A DNA stretch of 64,000 nt from Rhizobacter sp. SG703 (lineage in GTDB: Bacteria > Pseudomonadota > Gammaproteobacteria > Burkholderiales > Burkholderiaceae_C). The notes beneath the pieces are model-generated. The model was not told where the DNA came from and did no database searches. It saw only the letters and a program-made list of their open reading frames with translations. The stretch lies in NCBI RefSeq assembly GCF_012275445.1, contig NZ_JAAZQK010000012.1:124001-188000 (forward strand), in the 5' to 3' direction. A program made the position numbers and the translations under genes. Shown piece by piece: positions 45,906 to 55,550 of the stretch (position 1 is the stretch's first letter; each line of letters begins with the position of its first letter).

Positions 45906-47204
45906 ATGCTGCTGTCCCGACAGATCTCCGCCTCCCTTGGCCGCCGCGGCATCCACTATGCGTGGGTGATCGCCGCGGTCACCTTCTTCGCGATGCTGAC
46001 CACCTCGGCCGCGCTCGGCCTGCCCGGCGCGATGCTGCAGCCGCTGGCCAAGGAGTTCGGCTGGACGACCGACCAGCTGTCGTCGGTGTTCGCGGTGCGC
46101 TTCGCGCTGTTCGGCCTGCTCGGGCCGTTCGCCGCGATCTTCATCGCGCGCTTCGGCCTGCCGCGCATCATGGTGGCGGCCGCCAGCTTCATCGCCGCGG
46201 CGATGGTGCTGGCCACCGGCGTCACGCAGCTGTGGCAGCTGTTCCTGCTGTGGGGGCTGGTGCTCGGCTGCGGCACCGGGCTGACCGCGCTGGTGCTGGG
46301 CGCGATGGTCGCGAGCCGCTGGTTCACCGCGCACCGCGGGCTGGTGGTCGGCCTGTTCGCCGCGAGCACCGCGACCGGGCAGCTGATCTTCCTGCCGCTG
46401 GCGGCCTGGATCATCGAGCACCACGGCTGGCGCTATGCGGTGATCCCGATCTTCATCGCCTGCGTGGTCGTCGTGACGCTGGTCAGCTTGTTCATGCGCA
46501 ACCACCCGAGCGAGCTCGGGCTGCTGTCGCTCGGCGAGCCCGAAGGCACCGCGCTGCCGCCGGTGCCGGCCGCCACGCCGCTGAACTTCCTCGGCCCGTT
46601 CAAGGTGCTGCGCGAGGCGTCGCGCAACCGCACGTTCTGGATCCTCGCGCTGAGCTTCTTCATCTGCGGGCTCAGCACCAACGGCCTGCTGCAGACGCAC
46701 TTCATCTCGCTGTGCAGCGACAACGGGCTGTCGGCGGTGCCGGCAGCGTCGGTGCTGTCGATGATGGGCGCGTTCGACCTGGTCGGCACCACGCTGTCGG
46801 GCTACCTGTCCGACCGCTACGACAACCGCAAGCTGCTGTTCTGGTACTACGGGCTGCGCGGGCTGTCGCTGTTCTGGCTGCCGTACTCCACGTTCACGCT
46901 GTACGGCCTCGCGACCTTCGCGATGTTCTACGGGCTGGACTGGATCGCGACCGTGCCGCCCACCGTGAAGCTGGCCGCGCAGGAGTTCGGCAAGGAGCGC
47001 GCCGGCATGGTCTTCGGCTGGGTGTTCGCATCGCACCAGCTGGGCGCCGCGGTGGCAGCCTATGGCGCGGGGCTGACCCGCACGCTGCTGCTCACCTACA
47101 ACCCGGCGCTGTTCGCGGCCGGCGCGGCCTGCCTGGTGGCGGCGGTGTCGGTGCTGCTGATCCGGCGCCAGGCGACGTCGAACAGCGTGCTGAAAGCCGC
47201 ATAG
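45906..47204 (+). CDS. MFS transporter
   Basis: 432 residues with twelve predicted membrane helices. Starts ATG 45906 and begins HYAWVIAAVTFFAMLTTSAA, then QPLAKEFGWTTDQLSSVFAV, typical of the monocarboxylate/oxalate-formate (OFA-like) branch. The loop between helices 6 and 7 is about residues 200-230, and the second half has LSGYLSDRYDNRKLLFWYYG, the cytoplasmic G-x-x-x-D/R-x-x-x motif. An uptake or efflux carrier for a carboxylic acid; substrate unknown. Its closest partner is glyoxalase I, 23 bp upstream. Confidence 0.9.
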   Translation: MLLSRQISASLGRRGIHYAWVIAAVTFFAMLTTSAALGLPGAMLQPLAKEFGWTTDQLSSVFAVRFALFGLLGPFAAIFIARFGLPRIMVAAASFIAAAMVLATGVTQLWQLFLLWGLVLGCGTGLTALVLGAMVASRWFTAHRGLVVGLFAASTATGQLIFLPLAAWIIEHHGWRYAVIPIFIACVVVVTLVSLFMRNHPSELGLLSLGEPEGTALPPVPAATPLNFLGPFKVLREASRNRTFWILALSFFICGLSTNGLLQTHFISLCSDNGLSAVPAASVLSMMGAFDLVGTTLSGYLSDRYDNRKLLFWYYGLRGLSLFWLPYSTFTLYGLATFAMFYGLDWIATVPPTVKLAAQEFGKERAGMVFGWVFASHQLGAAVAAYGAGLTRTLLLTYNPALFAAGAACLVAAVSVLLIRRQATSNSVLKAA

Positions 47205-47271
47205 AAGCGTCACGATCCGATCATCAACGGCTTCTAGAGTGGCGGCCTCGCCACCCTTGCGGAAGCTGTTC

Positions 47272-48972
47272 ATGACCATCGACACCTCACGCCGCCAGTT
47301 CATCCGCGATGTCGCCCTCGGCACCGTTGCCGTCGGTGGCGGCCTGGGCCTCGCGGGCTGCGGCGGCGGCGATGAGGGTCCCGCCGAGGCTGGCGCCGGC
47401 ATCGAGTTCAAGCACGGCGTCGCCAGTGGCGACCCGCTGAGCGACCGCGTGATCCTGTGGACTCGCGCGACGCCATCGGCCGATGCCACGCTGCAGCTGA
47501 GCTGGGAGCTGGCCAGCGATCCCCAGTTCGCGAACATCGTCAAATCGGGCAGCGTCAGCACCAGCGCGGCGCGGGACTACACCGCCCAGGTCGATGTCAC
47601 CGGGCTCGCCGCGAACACCGTCTACCACTACCGCTTCAGCATCGGCAGCAAGCGCTCGGCCACCGGCCGCACGAAGACGCTGCCGGTGGGCGCCGTGTCG
47701 CAGGTGCGGCTCGCGGTGTTCTCGTGCTCGAACTACCCGGCCGGCTACTTCAACGTCTATGCGGAGGCTGCCAAGCGGAACGATGTCGACGCCGCGCTGC
47801 ACCTGGGCGACTACATCTACGAATACGACAGCACAGGCTATGCGACCGGCGATGCCGCCGCGCTGCAGCGCGTTCCCGATCCGGCGAACGAGACGCTGAC
47901 GCTCGCCGACTACCGGCGCCGCTACGCGCAATACCGCACCGATGCCGACCTGCAGGCGCTGCACGCCGCGATGCCGATGATCGCGGTGTGGGACGACCAC
48001 GAGGTGGCCAACGACACCTGGACCGGCGGCGCCGAGAACCACGACCCTGCCACCGAAGGCAGCTTCGCCGCACGCCGCGCGGCGGCCATCCAGGCGTACC
48101 TGGAGTGGATCCCGCTGCGCCAGCCCGATGCGAGCAAGCCGGACCAGATCTACCGCTCGTTCGATTTCGGCACGCTGCTGTCGCTGCACATGCTCGACAC
48201 GCGCCAGGTCGGCCGCGACCAGCAGCTGAGCTATGCGAACTACATCACCGCGTCGGGTTTCGATGCGAAGGGTTTCACCGACGCGGTCGGCAACCCGGCG
48301 CGCCAGCTGATGGGAACGACGCAGACGGCCTGGCTGCAATCGAAGCTGCAGGCCTCGACCGCGACCTGGCAGGTGCTGGGCCAGCAGGTGCTGATGGCGC
48401 GCATGAACGTGCCGGCGCCGATCGTCACGCAGCAGATCAGCGTGGCCGCGTATGGCGCCATCGCGACCAAGGCGGCCACCGCGCCGGCCACCTTGACGCC
48501 GACCGAGCAGGCGATCCTGGCGCAGCCGGCGATCCCGTACAACCTGGATGCGTGGGACGGCTATGCGGCCGCACGCGAGACGGTGCTCGCGACGGCGCGC
48601 ACGCTCGACAAGAACCTGATCTCGCTGGCCGGCGACACGCACAACGCCTGGGCCAGCGACCTGAAGGACCTGTCGGGCAACCGGATCGGCGTGGAGTTCG
48701 CGACCTCGTCGGTGACCTCGCCGGGCTTCGAGACCATCTTCACGGCCGAGGAGCCGACCGCGTTCGCCGCCGCGCTGACGCAGCTGATCGACCCGCTGCA
48801 GTACGCGCAGACCAGCCTGCGCGGCTACATGGTGCTGAACCTGACGGCGAGCGAAGCGCGTGCCGACTGGGTGTTCGTCGACACGATCCTGAAGCGCGAG
48901 TACACCGCAAGCACCGGGCGCAGCCTGCGCACGCTGCCGGGGGCGGCGAACCGCAAGCTGGTCGAGGTCTGA
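47272..48972 (+). CDS. phoD: PhoD-like alkaline phosphatase/phosphodiesterase
   Basis: 566 residues from ATG 47272; a GTG at 47239 in the same frame would hide the Tat start and is not preferred. The Tat signal SRRQFIRDVALGTVAVGGGL is followed by a lipobox-like LAGC, so a lipoprotein is possible. The PhoD blocks are VFSCSNYPAGYFNVYAEAAK, HLGDYIYEYD, WDDHEVANDTW and SLAGDTHNAW, the metal ligands of the Ca/Fe-dependent phosphatase. It hydrolyses phosphate mono- or diesters in the periplasm. No Pho box was found by eye. It ends immediately at the stop of the convergent eda gene. Confidence 0.93.
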   Translation: MTIDTSRRQFIRDVALGTVAVGGGLGLAGCGGGDEGPAEAGAGIEFKHGVASGDPLSDRVILWTRATPSADATLQLSWELASDPQFANIVKSGSVSTSAARDYTAQVDVTGLAANTVYHYRFSIGSKRSATGRTKTLPVGAVSQVRLAVFSCSNYPAGYFNVYAEAAKRNDVDAALHLGDYIYEYDSTGYATGDAAALQRVPDPANETLTLADYRRRYAQYRTDADLQALHAAMPMIAVWDDHEVANDTWTGGAENHDPATEGSFAARRAAAIQAYLEWIPLRQPDASKPDQIYRSFDFGTLLSLHMLDTRQVGRDQQLSYANYITASGFDAKGFTDAVGNPARQLMGTTQTAWLQSKLQASTATWQVLGQQVLMARMNVPAPIVTQQISVAAYGAIATKAATAPATLTPTEQAILAQPAIPYNLDAWDGYAAARETVLATARTLDKNLISLAGDTHNAWASDLKDLSGNRIGVEFATSSVTSPGFETIFTAEEPTAFAAALTQLIDPLQYAQTSLRGYMVLNLTASEARADWVFVDTILKREYTASTGRSLRTLPGAANRKLVEV

Positions 48973-49596
48973 TCAGGCGCGCAGCGCGCTGGCTTCCTTC
49001 GCCAGCGCGGTGATGCGCCCCCAGTCCTTCGCCTTCACCGCATCCGCCGGCGTCAGCCACGAGCCGCCGCACACCTTGACGTTCGGCAGCGCGAGGAACT
49101 GCGGCGCGGTTTCCAGCGTGATGCCGCCAGTCGGGCAGAACACCACGTCGGTGAACGGCCCGGCCAGCGCCTTCAGCATCGGGATGCCGCCGGCCTGCAT
49201 CGCCGGGAAGAACTTCAGGAAGAAGTAGCCGTCGGCGTTGGCCTGCATCACCTCGCTGCCGGTGGCCGTGCCGGGCAGCAGCGGCAGCCCCATCTCGCGG
49301 CAGGCGCGCCCGATCTCGCTGGTGTAGCCGGGGCTCACCGCGAATTGGCAGCCGGCGTTCAGCGCGGCCTTCGCGTCCGCCACGCTGCGCACCGTGCCGG
49401 CGCCGAGGATGGCTTCGGGCACCTCCTTCGCGATCGCTTCCATGCACTGTAGCGCCACCGGCGTGCGCAGCGTCACTTCGAGCACCTTGACGCCGCCTTC
49501 CACCAGCGCGCGCGCCATCGGCACCGCGTCGGCCAGCTGGTTGATGACGATCACCGGGATCACCGGGCCGTGGCCGGCCAGTTCGAGCGTGTTCAT
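48973..49596 (-). CDS. eda: 2-keto-3-deoxy-6-phosphogluconate aldolase
   Basis: 207 residues, normal for Eda. EVTLRTPVALQ gives the catalytic Glu40 and phosphate contact Arg44, GAGTVRS is the family block, and the Schiff-base Lys128 is in FFLKFFPA. Splits KDPG into pyruvate and glyceraldehyde-3-phosphate, the last step of the Entner-Doudoroff pathway. It lies 42 bp behind edd on the same strand, so the two form an operon. The stop meets the phoD stop with no gap. Confidence 0.97.
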   Translation of the reverse strand: MNTLELAGHGPVIPVIVINQLADAVPMARALVEGGVKVLEVTLRTPVALQCMEAIAKEVPEAILGAGTVRSVADAKAALNAGCQFAVSPGYTSEIGRACREMGLPLLPGTATGSEVMQANADGYFFLKFFPAMQAGGIPMLKALAGPFTDVVFCPTGGITLETAPQFLALPNVKVCGGSWLTPADAVKAKDWGRITALAKEASALRA

Positions 49597-49638
49597 GCGG
49601 GGTTCTCTTTTCGGATGTGTGAAAGGTCCAGGGCCGGT

Positions 49639-51456
49639 TCAGAGCCAGGTGACCGCGCCCTGCTCGGCGCTCAGCACGTTGCGGCGCATGCCGCCGAACA
49701 GCTCTCGGCCCAGGTCGTGGGCATTGGCCTCCTGCTGATGCGCATCGATCTGCGCGACGTCGCGGGCCGCCCATTCTGCGTCGGGCACCAGCGCCTGCAG
49801 CGTGCCGGCGACCGCATCGAGCCGGATGATGTCGCCGTTGCGCACCTTGCCGAGCGGCCCGCCGCCCAGCACCTCGGGGCTGACGTGGATCGCCGCCGGC
49901 ACCTTGCCCGACGCACCGCTCATGCGGCCGTCGGTGACCAGCGCCACCATGAAGCCCTTGCCCTGCGCCACCGCGAGCGGCGGGGTCAGCTTGTGCAGCT
50001 CGGGCATGCCGTTGGCGCGCGGCCCCTGGAAGCGCACGACCGCGACGAAATCGCGCTCCAGCTCGCCGGCCTTGAACGCCGCCAGCAGCTCTTCCTGCGC
50101 ATTGAAGACCAGCGCCGGCGCCTCGACGATGTGCCGGTCTTCAGGCACGGCCGAGATCTTGATCACCGCGCGGCCGAGGTTGCCGGTCAGCAGCTTCAGG
50201 CCGCCCGACGGGCTGAACGGCGCAGCGGCGGTGCGCACCACGCTGTCGTCGTTGCTCTGCGCCGGCAGCGCCGACCAGCTCAGCCGTTCTCCGTCGCCTT
50301 GAGGCAGCTTGCCGTAGGCCGCGATGCCGCCTTCGGCCACCGCGGCGACGTCGGCATGCATGTAGCCCGCATCGAGCAGCTCGCGGATCACGAAGCCCGG
50401 GCCGCCTGCCGCCTGGAACTGGTTCACGTCGGCACTGCCGTTCGGGTAGACGCGCGCCAGCAGCGGCGTGGCCTGCGACAGCTCGGAGAAATCGGTCCAG
50501 TCGATCAGGATGCCGGCGGCGCGCGCCACCGCGACCCAGTGGATCAGGTGGTTGGTCGAGCCGCCGGTGGCCAGCAGTGCGACCATCGCGTTGACGATCA
50601 CCCGCTCGTCGACCATCCGGCCGATCGGCGTGAAGCGCCCGTTGCCCTGCGTGATCGCGAGTGCCGCGCGCACCGCCTCGCGCGTCAGCGCCTCGCGCAG
50701 TTGCGCATGCGGGTGCACGAAGGCCGCGCCGGGCACGTGCAGCCCCATCGCCTCGAGCAGCATCTGGTTGCTGTTGGCGGTGCCGTAGAAGGTACAGGTG
50801 CCGGCGCCGTGGTACGCGGCCGATTCGGCTTCGAGCAGCTGGTCGCGGCCGACCAGTCCCTGCGCGTACTTCTCGCGCACCTTCGATTTCTCGGTGTTCG
50901 ACAGCCCGGTGCCCATCGGCCCGGCCGGCACGAACACGCACGGCAGGTGCCCGAAATGCAGCGCGCCGATCAGCAGGCCCGGCACGATCTTGTCGCACAC
51001 GCCGAGCAGCAGCGCGGCATCGAACACGTCATGCGTCAGCGCGACCGCGGCGCCCATCGCGATGGTGTCGCGCGAGAACAGGCTGAGCTCCATGCCGGGC
51101 AGGCCCTGCGTGACGCCGTCGCACATCGCCGGCACGCCGCCGGCCACCTGCACCGTCGCGCCGTGGCGATGCGCTTCGTCGCGGATGATGTCGGGGAAGC
51201 GCTCGTAGGGCTGGTGCGCCGACAGCATGTCGTTGTACGAGGTGACGATGCCCAGGTGCGGCGAGCGCTGCGCCACCACCTTGAACTTGTCGTTCGCCGG
51301 CAGCGCGGCGAAGGCGTGCGCGACGTTGGCGCAGCCCATGCGGTCGGAACCGCGCTGGCGCATCGCGAGCTTGTCGATGCGGGCCAGGTAGGCGGTGCGC
51401 GTCGGCGCGCTGCGCTCGCGGATGCGGTGGGTGACTTCCTGCAGGGCTTGTTTCAT
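49639..51456 (-). CDS. edd: 6-phosphogluconate dehydratase
   Basis: 605 residues from ATG 51456. Iron-sulphur and active-site blocks include [53 protein letters not shown] and [20 protein letters not shown]. It dehydrates 6-phosphogluconate to KDPG with a 4Fe-4S cluster. First gene of the edd-eda operon. The window has no zwf, glk or hexR, so regulators lie elsewhere; a HexR-like palindrome precedes the gene. Confidence 0.97.
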   Translation of the reverse strand: MKQALQEVTHRIRERSAPTRTAYLARIDKLAMRQRGSDRMGCANVAHAFAALPANDKFKVVAQRSPHLGIVTSYNDMLSAHQPYERFPDIIRDEAHRHGATVQVAGGVPAMCDGVTQGLPGMELSLFSRDTIAMGAAVALTHDVFDAALLLGVCDKIVPGLLIGALHFGHLPCVFVPAGPMGTGLSNTEKSKVREKYAQGLVGRDQLLEAESAAYHGAGTCTFYGTANSNQMLLEAMGLHVPGAAFVHPHAQLREALTREAVRAALAITQGNGRFTPIGRMVDERVIVNAMVALLATGGSTNHLIHWVAVARAAGILIDWTDFSELSQATPLLARVYPNGSADVNQFQAAGGPGFVIRELLDAGYMHADVAAVAEGGIAAYGKLPQGDGERLSWSALPAQSNDDSVVRTAAAPFSPSGGLKLLTGNLGRAVIKISAVPEDRHIVEAPALVFNAQEELLAAFKAGELERDFVAVVRFQGPRANGMPELHKLTPPLAVAQGKGFMVALVTDGRMSGASGKVPAAIHVSPEVLGGGPLGKVRNGDIIRLDAVAGTLQALVPDAEWAARDVAQIDAHQQEANAHDLGRELFGGMRRNVLSAEQGAVTWL

Positions 51457-51503
51457 GGGCGGCACCTCGCGGCCGGCGTCGTAACCAGGCCTTGGAGTAT
51501 CGC

Positions 51504-51516
51504 GTAACCAAGTTAC
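51504..51516. promoter_or_regulatory. HexR-like operator before edd
   Basis: GTAACCAAGTTAC (two 5-base arms around a 3-base spacer, followed by A) lies 48 bp before the edd start. HexR, the KDPG-responsive repressor of Entner-Doudoroff genes, binds palindromes of the TGTAAnnnnnTTACA kind. A GTAACC half-site also occurs at 51481. Match is partial. Confidence 0.4.
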
Positions 51517-51543
51517 AGCGTCAAATCAAGGCGACCGGCGGCC

Positions 51544-53625
51544 TCACGGTTGGGCATGCTGCTTCGCCCGTTCCAGCAAGGCGTTGCAGCCCTCGCCGCT
51601 CGGCTGGCGTTCGCCGGGGTCGACCAGCGGGATCAGCGCCGCCAGCGGGTTCAGCAGGCCGAGCAGCACGCTGGCGCCGACCTTGCGCGCGAGCGGCGCC
51701 TTCTCGAGCGAGATCTTCGGGTCGCTGAACGTGCCTTGCACGCGCAGCGGCGTGCGCAGCGCGAGCGGGCTGAAGTCCTTCGGCGTGACGACCGCGCGCA
51801 GGTCCATCTGCTCGTCGGCGAGCGACAGCGTGCCATCGGCCCAGACCGTCGAATCCTTGGTGTCGACCACCATCGCGCGCGGCCGCAGCACGCCCTTCTT
51901 CGCCTGCAGGTCGACCAGCGCGCAGTCGATCGTCAGCAGTTCGTCGCCCTTGGCCATCACGCCGAGCGCCTGTGCCAGGTCGAGCCCCGCGCCCTCCATC
52001 GCCAGGTGCGACACCTTGCCTTCGACGATGCGGGTGACGACGGTGCCCTCCAGGCTGCCGAGAATTTCGGCGGTCGAGCGGCCTTCGCCCTTCAGCCTGG
52101 CCTGGCCGATCAGCCGGCCGGTGACGTACGGCGGCTTGTCGGCGGGCCGGCCCTGGTTCAGCCATCGCTCCAGCCGCACGCCGCTCCAGCGCAGGTCGCT
52201 GTCCCACAGCGCGAGCTTCGGCTTGCCGTCCAGCGACACCGCACCGGCCAGGTTGCCGTCGGCGGTGCGCGCCACCAGGTCGTTGATCGCGAGCTTGCCG
52301 TCGTTCAAGGTCAGGTGCGCGCGCAACGGCTGCAGCGGCAACGCGAAGATGCGGCCGAGTTCGGCGCGGTCGAAGGCCATCGTGACGTTCGCGTCCATCG
52401 CGCTCAGCGACGGCAGGTCGAAGGCCCGGTTCGGCAGCACGCGGTCGCCGGGGCGCTTCGGCGGCTTCTGCTCGGGGGCCACCGCGGGCACCGGGGCCGG
52501 CCCGACGCCGATGCTGGGCAGCAGGTCGGCCAGCAGCAGCCGCGGCCCCGCGACGCGACCCGACAGCAGCGGCACCTTCGGGCGCAGGTCGTAGGTCAGC
52601 GCCGCGTTGAGCTTGCTGTTGCCGACGGTCGCATCGTCGACCAGCACGTTCCACACGTCGCCGCGCTTCGCGACGCGGCCATCGATCGCGAACGGGCCGG
52701 TGGTCGGCAGCGTGACGCCGAGCGGATCGCCGACCGCCGACAGCGACGGGCCGGCAACGCGCACGCGGCCGGTCATGCCTTCGAGCTTCAGCACGTCGGT
52801 CACGGTGCCGCGAAAGCGCAGGCTGGCGCGACCGGCGTCGATCCGCAGCGCGACCGGCACCGGCGGCGCGTCGTCGTCGCTGACCAGCAGCGGCGTGATG
52901 CCGATCGAACGCAGGCGGCCTTCGACCGGGAAGCCTCCATAGGTGCCTTTTGCCCGAACGACGAGGCCTCGCAGCGGTGTCGATGCGGCGCGGTCCGGCA
53001 CAGGGGCCGAGGCGGCCGATGCCTCCGGCGCACCGTCCTGGGCGGCGTCCGGCAGGGCGTCGGACGCCGCGGCGTTTTCAGCCAGCCGCACCTGCGCGCG
53101 GATGTCGGCCTTCAACGGCGCATCGACGACGGTCAGCTCGCCGTCGTTCACCGACAGCGAACGCACGCGCGGCAATCGAGTGCCCTTCTGCCGCTGCGCC
53201 TTCGGATCGCCGAACTGCCACGATGCGAGCCCATCGTCGCGGCGCTCGGCATGCACGACGAGGCGGTCCGCATGCAGTCGCTTGATGTCCAGCGCATCGC
53301 CCCGGTGGGCACGCCACAGCGCTGCGTAGGCGACCCGCAGCTGGGCATTCTCGGCCCGCAGGAAAAACGGATCGCGGCTCCACCCTGTACTGCCGATCTC
53401 GAGCACCGGCACGTCGATGCGCAAACCGCCCAGCAGGTGGATGCGCCCCTTGTCGGGCGCGTCGCTCAGGCGAACCTCGCGCTTCAGCGTGTCGGCCAGC
53501 ATCCGCTGCGCCGGGCCGACGAGGAAAGGCCACCCCAGCGCTTCGCAGACGATGGCGCCGACGAGCACGGCGCCCGCCGCGCCGAGCGGGCCCCACACCC
53601 ACGCCGAACGCCGCGCCACGGTCAC
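51544..53625 (-). CDS. AsmA-family protein
   Basis: 693 residues from GTG 53625, chosen because this GTG overlaps the stop of the PNPOx-like gene (GTGA). One N-terminal membrane helix (WGPLGAAGAVLVGAIVCEAL) is followed by a long periplasmic beta-rich body; the C-terminal AsmA domain has DLAQALGVMAKGDELLTIDCA and LADEQMDLRAVVTPKDFSPL. AsmA-like proteins are bridge-like lipid transporters between the membranes. The usual C-terminal Pro/Gly-rich segment is short here (about 50 residues from the domain end). Substrate lipid unknown. Confidence 0.88.
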   Translation of the reverse strand: MTVARRSAWVWGPLGAAGAVLVGAIVCEALGWPFLVGPAQRMLADTLKREVRLSDAPDKGRIHLLGGLRIDVPVLEIGSTGWSRDPFFLRAENAQLRVAYAALWRAHRGDALDIKRLHADRLVVHAERRDDGLASWQFGDPKAQRQKGTRLPRVRSLSVNDGELTVVDAPLKADIRAQVRLAENAAASDALPDAAQDGAPEASAASAPVPDRAASTPLRGLVVRAKGTYGGFPVEGRLRSIGITPLLVSDDDAPPVPVALRIDAGRASLRFRGTVTDVLKLEGMTGRVRVAGPSLSAVGDPLGVTLPTTGPFAIDGRVAKRGDVWNVLVDDATVGNSKLNAALTYDLRPKVPLLSGRVAGPRLLLADLLPSIGVGPAPVPAVAPEQKPPKRPGDRVLPNRAFDLPSLSAMDANVTMAFDRAELGRIFALPLQPLRAHLTLNDGKLAINDLVARTADGNLAGAVSLDGKPKLALWDSDLRWSGVRLERWLNQGRPADKPPYVTGRLIGQARLKGEGRSTAEILGSLEGTVVTRIVEGKVSHLAMEGAGLDLAQALGVMAKGDELLTIDCALVDLQAKKGVLRPRAMVVDTKDSTVWADGTLSLADEQMDLRAVVTPKDFSPLALRTPLRVQGTFSDPKISLEKAPLARKVGASVLLGLLNPLAALIPLVDPGERQPSGEGCNALLERAKQHAQP

Positions 53626-54158
53626 TCGCCGATCAACGAGCGCTGGTGTGCCAGCGGCGGTCGCGCCGGGTTGTTGACGACCTCGTGGTCGCCGAGGCCG
53701 ACCGGCTTGCCGCCAAGGACCGACGCGGCCATCGCCAGCAGACGGATCATCTTGCTGCTGTTCGCGTCCCAGTATTCGGCGATGTCGGTGTCGACCCGCA
53801 GCAGCACCAGGTCGGGGTCGTCCTTGCCTTGCGGGAACCACGGCTTCGCGGCAGCGGTCCACAGCGCGTCGATGCGGGCGCGGTCGTTGACGATGGCAGC
53901 CTGTCCACTGATCGACACATAGGTTGCATCGTCTTCGTCGGTGAACGCGAGGTTGACCCGGTCGAGCTGGTGCACCTTGGCCGAGCGCTCGCTGGTGAAG
54001 AACCAGAAGCTGCCATCGGCATCGACCTCGAGCGCGGCCATCGGGCGGCCGAGCAGCCGGCCATCGGGCGCCTGCGTCGTCAGCATCGCGATGTCGATGC
54101 CCTCGACCAGGTCGACGATCTTCTTCAGGTTCTCATGGCGTTGCGGTTGGACCTTCAT
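53622..54158 (-). CDS. Pyridoxamine-5'-phosphate-oxidase-like general stress protein
   Basis: 178 residues. The split-barrel FMN fold is visible in DIAMLTTQAPDGRLLGRPMA, then SFWFFTSERSAKVHQLDRVN and TYVSISGQAAIVNDRARIDA, typical of the general stress protein 26-like group, not of PdxH, which is encoded separately at 56360. Role probably flavin- or F420-type redox chemistry under stress. Coupled to the AsmA gene by GTGA. Confidence 0.9.
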   Translation of the reverse strand: MKVQPQRHENLKKIVDLVEGIDIAMLTTQAPDGRLLGRPMAALEVDADGSFWFFTSERSAKVHQLDRVNLAFTDEDDATYVSISGQAAIVNDRARIDALWTAAAKPWFPQGKDDPDLVLLRVDTDIAEYWDANSSKMIRLLAMAASVLGGKPVGLGDHEVVNNPARPPLAHQRSLIGE

Positions 54159-54301
54159 GACGCGGCTCCTGCTGGACGGATTCGTTCGGCTGAACGGATT
54201 CGCACGAGATTAGGTCGCCGCGCGCGCAGGCCCTATCGGCGAGGGCCGCCACGGGATGTGCGCGATGTCCTACCCGCCGCCGCGCCGCGGGTCGGGTCGC
54301 G

Positions 54302-54790
54302 CTACTGCAGGCGCAGCTCGACGCGGCGCGCCGCTTGCGGGTCGCCGTCGCCGGTGGTCAACGCCGGCTTGCTGAGCTGCAGGTGCTCGGCAGTGACGCC
54401 GTTCGCCTCCAGCGCATGCTGCACGCGCTGTGCACGCCGCTTCGCGAGCTCGGCGTTGGCGGCCGCATCGCCGCTCGCATCGTGGAAGCCGGAGATCAGC
54501 ACGCTGCCGCCCGTCGAGCGGATCGCCTCGGCGACGCGGTTCAGCACGTCGGTGGCATCGGCCGGCAGGCTGTCCTGGCCGACCTCGAAGTAGATGCGCT
54601 CGACCGCCGGTGTCGCGGCGGCTGCGGCGGGCGTGGCCGTGGCGCCGGCCGTCGCGGCCGAGCCCACTGCCCGCGGCACGTGCAGCACGCGCGAGGCGGC
54701 CAGGCCGATCACGCCCGCCAGCACCAGCAGCACCACCAAGGCCACCGCCCACAGCGCATATTTCTGCACGTCATCGTCCTGGTCGCTCAT
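54302..54790 (-). CDS. OmpA-like domain protein with N-terminal membrane anchor
   Basis: 162 residues. One helix at about 13-32 (LWAVALVVLLVLAGVIGLAA), an Ala/Thr-rich linker, then an OmpA-like domain with IYFEVGQDSLPADATDVLNR, GGSVLISGFHDASGDAAANA and KRRAQRVQHALEANGVTAEH. The peptidoglycan-binding Asp is present in FHDASGD and Arg in RRAQRV. The domain ends early; the last strand is short. It would tie the inner membrane to peptidoglycan. No partner genes nearby (no MotB, TolQ). Confidence 0.88.
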   Translation of the reverse strand: MSDQDDDVQKYALWAVALVVLLVLAGVIGLAASRVLHVPRAVGSAATAGATATPAAAAATPAVERIYFEVGQDSLPADATDVLNRVAEAIRSTGGSVLISGFHDASGDAAANAELAKRRAQRVQHALEANGVTAEHLQLSKPALTTGDGDPQAARRVELRLQ

Positions 54791-54833
54791 CGCCGGCTCC
54801 CGTCTGAAGAAAATTCATTCTAGAGTGGCGGTC

Positions 54834-55466
54834 ATGCCCGACATCGCTTCCGACGCCGTCATCGACACCGCGCTGCTGCCGGTGCGCGACCCCGCGAAAC
54901 TGCTGGCCGAGGTGCATGCCGGCTGGGGCGGTCGCGACGACCTGTGGATCTTCGGCTATGCGTCGCTGATCTGGCGCCCCGAGTTCGAGGCCGCCGAGCA
55001 GCGGCCGGCGCAGGTCCACGGCTGGCACCGCGCGCTCGAGATGCGTTCGCGCATCAACCGGGGCACGCCCGAATGCCCGGGGTTGGTGTTCGCGCTGGTG
55101 GCCGGCGGCTCGTGCCGCGGCATGGTCTACCGCATCGAACGCGAGCGCGTCGACGACGAGTTGCCGAGGCTGTGGGCGCGCGAGATGCCGACCGGCGTCT
55201 ACGATGCCCGCTGGCTGCCGTGCCGCACGCCGCTGGGCGCGGTGACCGCACTCGGCTTCACGCTCAGCCGCAGCAGCCCGAACTACACCGGCGCGCTGAG
55301 CGACGAGCACCTGCTGGGCGTGCTGCGCAGCGCCTGCGGGCGCTACGGCACGACGCTCGACTACCTGATGGAGACCGCCCGCTCGCTGCGGCAGTGCGGC
55401 ATCCGCGATCATGGCATCGAGCGCCTCGTCGCGCTGGTGGAGCACCACGCGCTGGTGACAGGCTAG
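54834..55466 (+). CDS. chaC: ChaC-type gamma-glutamylcyclotransferase
   Basis: 210 residues. Begins the family fold with DLWIFGYASLIWRPEFEAAE, includes RSRINRGTPECPGLVFALVA, and contains the Glu-containing REMPTGVYDARWLP and NYTGALSDEHL blocks. ChaC-type enzymes cleave glutathione to 5-oxoproline and Cys-Gly in the cytosol. Divergent from the OmpA-like gene (43-bp gap). It ends before a hairpin shared with the convergent MocA-like gene. Confidence 0.93.
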   Translation: MPDIASDAVIDTALLPVRDPAKLLAEVHAGWGGRDDLWIFGYASLIWRPEFEAAEQRPAQVHGWHRALEMRSRINRGTPECPGLVFALVAGGSCRGMVYRIERERVDDELPRLWAREMPTGVYDARWLPCRTPLGAVTALGFTLSRSSPNYTGALSDEHLLGVLRSACGRYGTTLDYLMETARSLRQCGIRDHGIERLVALVEHHALVTG

Positions 55467-55516
55467 GCAGGCCGAGCGCCGGGCCGCCCCAAGCCGGCCT
55501 GCATCCCCTCGGGGGA

Positions 55517-55540
55517 TCGGTCGGTGTACTCGCCGACCGA
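55517..55540. terminator. Hairpin between convergent genes
   Basis: TCGGTCGG at 55517-55524 and CCGACCGA at 55533-55540 form a perfect 8-bp stem with an 8-base loop, lying between the ends of chaC and the MocA-like gene. No T-run, so an intrinsic terminator is only plausible. Confidence 0.4.
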
Positions 55541-55550
55541 GGGGCCGTCA

